DNA of 10,471 nt. Origin: Candidatus Bathyarchaeota archaeon (GTDB taxonomy: Archaea; Thermoproteota; Bathyarchaeia; TCS64). Position numbers and translations under genes: made by a program. The notes beneath the pieces are model-generated. The model was not told the DNA's origin, did no database searches, and worked only from the letters and a program-made list of their open reading frames with translations. The stretch spans positions 1-10,471 of the forward strand of contig DAOVCM010000015.1 of NCBI GenBank assembly GCA_030670015.1, in the 5' to 3' direction. Of the stretch, positions 5,885 through 10,471 are shown piece after piece (the first letter of the stretch is position 1; every line of letters begins with the position of its first letter).

Positions 5885-6147
5885 TCTATCCAGCGCGCGC
5901 TTTGCTGAAGAAGTTCTGGATTGTACCGGTAAAGAGTATAAACACTTGCTGTCAAGTAAATGTAGGTAGCTCCTAAGTATATCCATCTTCTAGGGATGTA
6001 TAGATGTCCTGCTGCAATGAAGACGACTATCATTTGTATAAGGAGCATTAGTGAGGATAGGATGACCTGTTTGGTTAAGGTGCCTCTGTATTTTTTATTA
6101 TTCATCTCAATCAGATTGTATTTCATTTCTGCACATGGGAGGCCCAT
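5878..6147 (-). pseudogene. Isoprenylcysteine carboxylmethyltransferase-like protein, N-terminal fragment
   Basis: This 89-residue frame has two membrane segments (about residues 26-47 and 54-75). It is followed by Y-R-Y-N-P-E-L-L-Q-Q-S-A-R-W, which matches the R-N-P-E-L-L-x-x-R-A-R-W motif following the first helices of ICMT-like methyltransferase family proteins. It stops four residues after that motif, before the catalytic C-terminal helices and SAM-binding region, so about half of the protein is missing. The remaining frame is open, and a truncated product could be made, but I favour a remnant. The start is uncertain: ATGs at 6147, 6126 and 6105 all lack a good ribosome-binding site. The neighbouring VOC fragment begins immediately after its stop, indicating a deletion joint. 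Confidence 0.6.
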
Positions 6148-6348
6148 TGTGTGTGCTTAACGTTAGGTTGATCGGGGTTAGATAACTAGACGATGTTTGT
6201 GTGTCCCTTATTCAATCACTGACATGGATTAGCACGTTCTAAGTAAAAGAGTTTGGATAAAGAAAGGTAAAGCATTAGATTATTTACGGTGTGAATGATA
6301 TCCCGTATTCCTCTAGTTCACACGCAGAGGTGGGGAACAAAAAAAGAG
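6148..6348. other. Intergenic region before the regulator-hsp20 unit
   Basis: No gene is seen. The most notable structure is an inverted pair, GTGTGAA at 6289-6295 and TTCACAC at 6317-6323, with a 21-base loop, lying about 30 bases before the downstream TATA box. It could be an upstream regulator site or chance. Confidence 0.4.
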
Positions 6349-6356
6349 TTTATAAG
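6349..6356 (+). promoter_or_regulatory. TATA box of the regulator-hsp20 operon
   Basis: TTTATAAG, preceded by an A-rich purine run at 6340-6347 that could serve as BRE, is a strong archaeal promoter match. Transcription would start near 6378-6382, inside the operator cluster that follows. Confidence 0.65.
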
Positions 6357-6399
6357 TTACCGTTTGGTAATTACCATCCAGTAACTTACCATATGGTAA
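6357..6399 (+). promoter_or_regulatory. Three tandem TTACCNNNNGGTAA operators
   Basis: Three 14-base palindromes stand side by side: TTACCGTTTGGTAA (6357-6370, perfect arms), TTACCATCCAGTAA (6371-6384, one arm mismatch) and TTACCATATGGTAA (6386-6399, perfect). Centres are 14 and 15 bases apart. They begin right after the TATA box, cover the predicted start of transcription and end next to the ribosome-binding site. Binding by a dimeric winged-helix protein here would block RNA polymerase. The obvious candidate is the regulator encoded just downstream. Confidence 0.8.
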
Positions 6400-6413
6400 G
6401 GAGGATCTGAGCA

Positions 6414-6815
6414 ATGCTGAAGTTGATGCTTGTCGAGGACGGAAAAACACTGTGGGAAATCCCCCTACAAGTTCGACACTGGAATATGACTTCCCTACGG
6501 CATGAGTTCAACGAGATAGAAAATGAGATGAAGCGATTCGAGGGCCTGTTCAACGCATTAGCCAATAAAGGTAGGATGCGTATGATGCAGACCTTCTTCA
6601 AACATTTCGATAGATCCATGGCTTTCACAGAGCTGATGAACGAGCTGGAGATGAATCCTAAGATCGTCTCGGAGTCCACGAAGCGGCTGAGAAGAATAGG
6701 ACTAATTGAGAAAGACAACGATGGAAAATATAGACCTACAAGAAGAGGGGAGGCACAGTTCCTCATGATGAGCGTCGCCATGAGGCGTATGCTGGAGATC
6801 CTTGACGAAATATAG
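6414..6815 (+). CDS. Winged-helix transcriptional regulator, probable autoregulated heat-shock repressor
   Basis: The product has 133 residues. Residues 1-25 form a strand-rich start, 27-45 a helix, and 46-115 an ArsR/HxlR-like winged helix: L-F-N-A-L-A-N-K-G-R-M-R-M-M as the first helix, F-T-E-L-M-N-E-L-E-M-N as helix two, K-I-V-S-E-S-T-K-R-L as recognition helix, and a wing R-x-x-x-Y-R-P-T-R-R-G. The last helix (119-133) probably dimerises. GGAGG at 6400-6404 lies 9 bases before the ATG. The gene sits behind three tandem operators and 11 bases before hsp20. This arrangement recalls, by function rather than by site, the Phr heat-shock regulator of Pyrococcus; the operator here is different from Phr's. 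Role as hsp20 repressor is inferred from context. Confidence 0.85.
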   Translation: MLKLMLVEDGKTLWEIPLQVRHWNMTSLRHEFNEIENEMKRFEGLFNALANKGRMRMMQTFFKHFDRSMAFTELMNELEMNPKIVSESTKRLRRIGLIEKDNDGKYRPTRRGEAQFLMMSVAMRRMLEILDEI

Positions 6816-6826
6816 GAGGAAAAAGA

Positions 6827-7318
6827 ATGAACTTTGACAAGATAATCAGGGAAATGGAAGCACTACAGGATAGGATGACCGAGGCCATGTTCAGAGACTT
6901 CGGATCCATGGAAGAGAAGATCATAAGCGGCGAAGTCAAGGGCAACTGGCAGGTATATCCAATCGACAAGCCAGGTGTAAAGGGATTTGTCGCACGAGGG
7001 TTCTTCACGAACCTGCATCCACTTGAAAAGCCAACTGAAATACTCCCACCGTTAAAGCCCATGCCAAGAACACTCAGGGAGCCCCTCTACGATATATCCG
7101 TGGAAAAGGACCAACTTGTGATCTTCATTGAGCTGCCCGGAGTCGAGGAAGATGAGATACAGCTTGACACTGAGCCTGAGAGACTCAAGGTTAAGGCAAA
7201 AGACTTCCAGACTGAAATAAATTTATCCAGTTGGATGATCGATACAGCGGGTATGGACACTGAATACAGGAACGGAGTGCTCAAAATAGTCGTCCCCAAG
7301 AAAAAACATGACAAATAA
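6827..7318 (+). CDS. Small heat-shock protein, Hsp20/alpha-crystallin family
   Basis: The product is a 163-residue cytoplasmic chaperone that would hold unfolding proteins in soluble form. An N-terminal region of about 82 residues contains G-N-W-Q-V-Y-P-I-D-K-P-G-V-K-G, a segment I associate with archaeal Hsp20 proteins. The alpha-crystallin domain follows at about 84-157, with Y-D-I near 88-90, E-L-P-G-V at 102-106 and the closing Y-R-N-G-V-L-K-I-V-V-P at 147-157. The chain ends six residues after that strand, so the C-terminal I-x-I motif that typically links dimers into large oligomers is absent or replaced. GGAGG at 6815-6819 is the ribosome-binding site, and the gene is co-transcribed with the regulator. 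A T7 tract 35 bases past the stop probably terminates the message. Confidence 0.9.
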   Translation: MNFDKIIREMEALQDRMTEAMFRDFGSMEEKIISGEVKGNWQVYPIDKPGVKGFVARGFFTNLHPLEKPTEILPPLKPMPRTLREPLYDISVEKDQLVIFIELPGVEEDEIQLDTEPERLKVKAKDFQTEINLSSWMIDTAGMDTEYRNGVLKIVVPKKKHDK

Positions 7319-7978
7319 CTAACTAGGGCTAATCCTACCCAATAAAATACCCTTTTTTTCTGTTTTTATTTTCTCCATCATCTTTTCAGCCTTATGCAAT
7401 GCCTCATCGGTGTCAGCATCATAAAAAGTCAGAAGCTCCGGGTCAATCTCTCTTAAAACCTTGACAGGGATCATCCTCACATTTGGTAGCTTGTTTAAGA
7501 TCATTCTTATCCGGAGGTTCCCAGCCCTGTAGAGGTCGAGGGCAATCTTCAACGAAGGCTCTACAGGGTATACTGCGATCAACGGCTCGATCCAACCGTT
7601 TGGCCATTCAAAGACTGCCCCGTTGAATTCCTCACTCTCTCTGAAGAGCAGTTGGATGGCATCTGGGATAATGAAGGGCATGTCACAGCCTACGATCAAG
7701 GCATACATACTCTTAACATTCTTGAACCCGGTGATGGCGCCGACGAGAGGGGAACCGTCTTCATAGATGTCCACGAGCAACTTCACGTCCTCACCGACAA
7801 TATTAGAGTAGGATCTCCGTTGCTCCTCCGAACTCACCACGAGAAATACCTCGTCCACCACAACTGAGACCTGCCGGACAACATGCGTCACCAAAGGTTC
7901 TCCGCTCAGTATTCTAAGCCCTTTGTCACCGTCCATCCTGGTGGACTCACCGCCGGCTAGTATGATGGCTGAGCGCAT
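7319..7978 (-). CDS. mobA: MobA-like molybdenum cofactor guanylyltransferase / NTP transferase
   Basis: The product has 219 residues with the Rossmann-like MobA fold. The nucleotide-binding loop is L-A-G-G-E-S-T-R-M-D-G-D-K at 7-19, then D-G-S-P-L-V-G near 74-80, the metal-binding G-C-D-M-P-F at 97-102, and W-I-E-P-L-I-A-V-Y at 129-137. MobA transfers GMP from GTP to molybdopterin. The loop differs from the usual R-M-G-x-D-K by having D at the glycine position. The C-terminal 25 residues are a basic tail. TGGAG at 7986-7990 is a good ribosome-binding site for the ATG. Its stop codon directly abuts the hsp20 stop on the other strand. No molybdoenzyme or other cofactor gene is in view, so a related sugar or cofactor nucleotidyltransferase is possible. 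Confidence 0.8.
   Translation of the reverse strand: MRSAIILAGGESTRMDGDKGLRILSGEPLVTHVVRQVSVVVDEVFLVVSSEEQRRSYSNIVGEDVKLLVDIYEDGSPLVGAITGFKNVKSMYALIVGCDMPFIIPDAIQLLFRESEEFNGAVFEWPNGWIEPLIAVYPVEPSLKIALDLYRAGNLRIRMILNKLPNVRMIPVKVLREIDPELLTFYDADTDEALHKAEKMMEKIKTEKKGILLGRISPS
7353..7367 (+). terminator. T-tract terminator of the regulator-hsp20 operon, inside mobA
   Basis: T7 at 7353-7359 and T5 at 7363-7367 on the plus strand lie 35-49 bases past the hsp20 stop and within the 3' end of mobA, where they read as lysine-rich codons. Because no space separates the genes, termination has to occur inside the opposing gene. Confidence 0.55.
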
Positions 7979-8076
7979 GTATAGTCTCCAACCCTAGTCG
8001 CTAGAGAATATCTAAACGTATTCCCAATATATGAATATCAAAATCGCATACTATTGTATATAAGCGATTGATCTCA

Positions 8077-8094
8077 TGAGGAAAAAATTCCTCA
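8077..8094 (+). other. Perfect stem-loop TGAGGAA-AAAA-TTCCTCA
   Basis: Seven base pairs with a four-A loop, centred about 25 bases after TATATAAG. If transcription starts there, the stem would lie at the extreme 5' end of the RNA. It could also be a protein-binding palindrome. Confidence 0.5.
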
Positions 8095-8278
8095 ATACAT
8101 CTAGAACTAATTGGTTCGTAACCTTCTTTTCAAGGCTCTAAGGATTAAAGCCTAAAGCCCTCTGGTTGAGATCAACAAGAGATCTCAAAAAATAGTAGAT
8201 CAAATAGCTCGCGATTAATTCTGAATCTCTGGGTTCACCACTTTCACTGTCCTCTCCTCTCCATAAATATACGTTCCG

Positions 8279-8286
8279 TTTATATG
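8279..8286 (+). promoter_or_regulatory. TATA box of radA
   Basis: TTTATATG begins 31 bases before the ATG at 8310, the classic spacing for a leaderless archaeal transcript. A second AT-rich candidate (ATAAATATA at 8263-8271) lies further upstream. Confidence 0.5.
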
Positions 8287-8309
8287 TTGAAACACGAAGT
8301 TCGGCCTTG

Positions 8310-9272
8310 ATGATAGGTGAAATGGCGGAGATACTGGAACCAGGGATTCTGAAAGGGGTCGCAAGCAGCACAATTAATAAGCTCGTTCGAGCTGGTTTCA
8401 CAACCATAGAGGCCGTTGCCGTCACCCCGGCTAGGGAGATCGCCGAAGTTGCGGTGATGGGTAAAGATACGGCTCTAAAGGTGTGCCGCCTGGCCAGGAT
8501 GCACGTCGACCCTGGGTTCATCCCAGCCCTAGAGGTGTTGGCGATGAGGATGAACATGATCAAGTGTACTACGGGATCCAATGAGCTCGACCGTATCCTC
8601 GGCGGCGGTGTCGAAACAGGGGCCATCACTGAGCTCATCGGTGAATTCGGCTCCGGGAAGACCCAGATATGCTTCACCCTGAGTGCAACCGCCCAGCTCC
8701 CAATCGAAGAGGGCGGCCTAGGAGGCAATGTCTGCGCCATCGACACAGAGGGGACTTTCATGCCTGAGAGGATCAAGCAAATCGCCGAGCAAAAAGGTAT
8801 GGATCCTGACAAGGTTCTGGAGCGTATCCTCGTCGCCCGGGCTTACAACAGTGAGCACCAGTACATCCTTATCAGCAGCCTCCCCGAGATCTGCAACAAG
8901 AACGGTATTAAACTGGTCATCGTCGACAGCATGATCGGCCACTTCCGGGGCGAGTACATCGGTAGGGGAAACCTCGCCGAGAGGCAGCAGAAGCTTGGTA
9001 GATGCCTGAGCAAACTGCTGCGGGTGGCTGAGGCGTTCAACCTGGCGGTCGTCCTGACCAACCAGGTGCTGGCGACGCCGGACACCGTCTACGGGGACCC
9101 GAATAAGCCGACGGGCGGCCACGTGATGGCCCACGCTTGCACTCACAGGGTCTTCCTGAGGAAGGGAAGACAGAACACACGGTTAGCCCGGGTCATAGAC
9201 TCCCCATCCCTACCTGAGGAGAGAATCAGGTTCGCCATCACCGCAGCCGGTATTGAGGATGTGGAGGAGTAG
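8310..9272 (+). CDS. radA: DNA repair and recombination protein RadA
   Basis: The product has 320 residues from ATG 8310; an alternative ATG at 8322 gives 316. I prefer 8310 because the TATA box spacing fits leaderless initiation and AGGTGA sits too close to 8322. The N-terminal helix-hairpin-helix domain spans about 12-62, followed by the polymerisation motif F-I-P-A at 70-73. The RecA-like core has T-T-G-S-N-E-L-D, Walker A G-E-F-G-S-G-K-T at 111-118, D-T-E-G-T-F near 145, A-R-A-Y-N-S-E-H-Q, Walker B L-V-I-V-D at 202-206, and A-E-R-Q-Q-K-L. RadA forms filaments on single-stranded DNA and catalyses strand exchange. All key motifs are present; the helix-hairpin-helix lacks the usual G-V-G and some archaeal consensus positions are changed (for example M-I-G-H-F-R for L-T-S-H-F-R). 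Single-gene unit with its own promoter and T-tract. Confidence 0.95.
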   Translation: MIGEMAEILEPGILKGVASSTINKLVRAGFTTIEAVAVTPAREIAEVAVMGKDTALKVCRLARMHVDPGFIPALEVLAMRMNMIKCTTGSNELDRILGGGVETGAITELIGEFGSGKTQICFTLSATAQLPIEEGGLGGNVCAIDTEGTFMPERIKQIAEQKGMDPDKVLERILVARAYNSEHQYILISSLPEICNKNGIKLVIVDSMIGHFRGEYIGRGNLAERQQKLGRCLSKLLRVAEAFNLAVVLTNQVLATPDTVYGDPNKPTGGHVMAHACTHRVFLRKGRQNTRLARVIDSPSLPEERIRFAITAAGIEDVEE

Positions 9273-9416
9273 TACTACCTGGGAGAATATCTTTTCATTG
9301 ATTACGTGGTATTGTCTGCTCTATGGATCTCCACAGGATCTTCACTGGGAAAAGTAAATACATAGGGCTCAATCGCCCTCTAGATTTTCACCGGATGTTG
9401 TAGAAGAAGTGGTCTA
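9273..9416. other. Convergent spacer between radA and psmA
   Basis: Short non-coding stretch containing no recognisable gene or strong hairpin; it ends in the radA T-tract. Confidence 0.5.
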
Positions 9417-9422
9417 TTTTTT
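9417..9422 (+). terminator. T6 tract, probable radA terminator
   Basis: Six T on the plus strand, 144 bases past the radA stop and 21 bases before the psmA stop on the other strand. Confidence 0.4.
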
Positions 9423-9442
9423 AAACGATTATTCGACGAGGT

Positions 9443-10147
9443 CTACTCAAAATATTTGGCTACTTCTTCTTCGGTTAATCTCCTTAATATCCTCGTCTCA
9501 TTGGGGATGATGGCTACTTTGATGATGGCTGGAGTGACTTCGCTTCCGGAGGCTGTCTTCACGGCCTCTATAGCCAATGTAATCACTTCGTCGAGTGTAA
9601 GGTCTTCCCTATACTTTTCATCTAGCAGCTTGTTTGCCTCATCAGCCTTCCTCCCGAGCGCCTTCGCCTTGTAGCCTCTATACGAGCCACTCGGATCGGT
9701 TGTAAGTAACTTCCCACCTGTTGTATCGATTCCAGCGACTATCATACTAACGCCGAAGGGGCGGATCCCTCCATGCTGCGTGTATCTCTGCATTCGATCG
9801 CTGAGGGCTCCGACCAAGGATTCCACATCGGCAGGCTCATCATATAGAAGCCTATTACTCTGGCAGAATACTCTTGCCTGGCTGATGAGGACGCGGGCGT
9901 CCGAGCTTAGGCCAGCTATAGCGGCACCTATATGGTCATCTACCTGAAAAATTTTCATAGGGTAGCTTAAATTCTCCAGGCTGCTCCCGGGAGTCTCGTT
10001 CGCCGCTAGGACTAACCCTTCGGGGGACAAGATGCCAACTATCGGTGCGCCTCGTTTGACAAGTTCGAGCGCGTATTCGACTTGGTACAAGCGTCCCTCT
10101 GGAGAGAAAATAGTGATAGCAGCATCGTACCGGTTTGACCTCATCAT
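9443..10147 (-). CDS. psmA: Archaeal 20S proteasome alpha subunit
   Basis: The product has 234 residues, the normal length. The N-terminal signature of alpha subunits, Y-D-x-A-I-T-I-F-S-P-E-G-R-L-Y-Q-V-E-Y-A, occupies residues 7-26, followed by A-L-E-L-V-K-R-G. Further family marks are P-M-K-I-F at 63-67, whose lysine lies in the pocket that binds HbYX tails of activators, H-I-G-A-A-I-A-G-L at 72-80, and R-P-F-G-V-S at 129-134. Alpha subunits form the outer rings and gate of the 20S particle; they are not proteolytic. Two adjacent ATGs (10147, 10144) could start it; both follow a weak purine run. A TATA box at 10197-10204 implies a leader of about 25 bases. The beta subunit and activator ATPase are not in this window. 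Confidence 0.95.
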   Translation of the reverse strand: MMRSNRYDAAITIFSPEGRLYQVEYALELVKRGAPIVGILSPEGLVLAANETPGSSLENLSYPMKIFQVDDHIGAAIAGLSSDARVLISQARVFCQSNRLLYDEPADVESLVGALSDRMQRYTQHGGIRPFGVSMIVAGIDTTGGKLLTTDPSGSYRGYKAKALGRKADEANKLLDEKYREDLTLDEVITLAIEAVKTASGSEVTPAIIKVAIIPNETRILRRLTEEEVAKYFE

Positions 10148-10196
10148 ATTTCTCAGCGTCCTTGGAGATGCGTTTCGTTATTGGAAGGAACTGGTC

Positions 10197-10204
10197 TATA
10201 TAAA
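10197..10204. promoter_or_regulatory. TATA box of psmA, readable on both strands
   Basis: TTTATATA on the minus strand lies 50-57 bases before the psmA ATG. On the plus strand the same bases read TATATAAA and could serve the DUF4438-like gene with a leader of about 50 bases. The minus-strand match to the archaeal consensus is better. Confidence 0.5.
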
Positions 10205-10271
10205 CGTCTTCGAACCTCCCGAGGGGGAAGAGTAAATTAGAAATGTGGAGACTTTTGGAGAAGTGTTCTGA

Positions 10272-10471
10272 TTGGTTCAGATGAATGTCTATAGCCTTCT
10301 AGAGGTCGCTTTGGTAGGGAAGATCGCCCACCTTGTCGTGGGGGGCTCGTACATGACCGGTTGGCATGGAAAGCTCTCCGTAGGTCTGGGTAGGAGTGGC
10401 ACCGTCTACAATGTCAAGGTTGGTGATCCCTGCTTAGGCTGGTCATGAGTGGAGAAAGTGGAGCCAGGTGT
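10272..10471 (+). pseudogene. DUF4438-like protein, N-terminal part, interrupted by an in-frame TGA (partial)
   Basis: The frame starts at TTG 10272 or ATG 10281 and runs past the window end. After L-V-G-K-I-A-H-L-V-V-G, it shows G-T-V-Y-N-V-K-V-G-D-P and G-W, then, after the stop, V-E-P-G. This order matches what I recall of the N-terminus of DUF4438 proteins (N-V-R-V-G-D, F-G-W, H-V-E-P-G-V). A TGA at 10446-10448 falls exactly between G-W-S and V-E-K-V-E-P-G, with no change of frame on either side. TGA is used as a normal stop by other genes here, so I read this as a nonsense mutation, a sequencing error, or less likely recoding. The family's function is not established. The gene is divergent from psmA. 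Confidence 0.55.

Larger units (their letters stand above)
7979..8309. other. mobA-radA divergent intergenic region with two hairpins
   Basis: About 330 bases with no supported coding region. A plus-strand TATA-like TATATAAG (8057-8064) is followed by a perfect 7-base-pair hairpin (8077-8094), and a second hairpin (GAGATC, GATCTC) lies at about 8167-8185, followed by A6. On the minus strand a TATA-like element around 8025-8033 could serve mobA. A short RNA or leader from 8085 onward is possible but unproven; no tRNA fold is present. Confidence 0.45.

Noticed and set aside
5614..5969. Two plus-strand frames over repeat R3 and the VOC fragment
   Set aside because: The minus strand gives clear VOC and methyltransferase motifs; the plus frames are shadows.
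8112..8126. T-loop-like GGTTCGTAACC, suggesting a tRNA
   Set aside because: The flanking bases do not pair to a T stem and no acceptor, D or anticodon arm is found.
8138..8812. Long minus-strand open frame across the start of radA
   Set aside because: It is the opposite-strand shadow of radA, has no family resemblance, and radA motifs are unmistakable.
8718..9146. Second minus-strand open frame inside radA
   Set aside because: Same reason; low-complexity shadow of the RecA core.
10236..10471. Structured RNA (RNase P or SRP-like) at the end of the window
   Set aside because: Conserved cores of those RNAs are absent, and the stretch translates into DUF4438-like protein motifs in one frame.

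Overview
The window looks archaeal and most likely comes from the TACK branch (Bathyarchaeia-like or a relative). It carries RadA recombinase, an archaeal 20S proteasome alpha subunit, the archaeal/eukaryotic ribosomal protein eS25, archaeal pilus platform halves, and a cysteine-rich receiver-domain protein of the TackOD1 type. Promoters are TATA-like, several starts look leaderless, and T-tracts serve as candidate terminators. The taxon is inferred from gene content, not from a search.

Layout. (1) 1-3165, plus strand: the 3' end of a type IV pilus/archaellum-type secretion ATPase, then two platform proteins that each carry one T2SSF half, then a zinc-ribbon plus receiver protein. The first three genes overlap or abut and the fourth follows after 11 bases, so this is probably one operon coupling a surface filament to a phosphorelay output. 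(2) 3384-3695, minus strand: rps25e. (3) 3720-6150: an AT-rich accessory stretch with remnants of broken genes on the minus strand (an unidentified multi-frameshifted gene on the left, VOC-family and isoprenylcysteine-methyltransferase-like fragments on the right). Between them lies an island with a small Zn-type protein, a short winged-helix-like ORF and a YkgJ-like cysteine-cluster protein. Three copies of a previously unnamed repeat with GCGCGC-rich ends bound or lie inside this island. (4) 6349-7318, plus strand: a heat-shock-like unit in which a winged-helix regulator and an Hsp20 sit behind a promoter carrying three tandem TTACCNNNNGGTAA palindromes. (5) 7319-7978, minus strand: a MobA-like nucleotidyltransferase whose stop codon abuts that of hsp20. 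(6) 8310-9272, plus strand: radA. (7) 9443-10147, minus strand: psmA. (8) 10272-10471, plus strand: the start of a DUF4438-like gene interrupted by an in-frame TGA.

The housekeeping blocks (rps25e, hsp20, mobA, radA, psmA) look intact. The most unusual parts are the repeat-bounded island, the triple operator in front of the regulator-hsp20 pair, and the TackOD1-receiver gene joined to the pilus platform genes. I found no CRISPR array, recognisable transposase, tRNA or rRNA.
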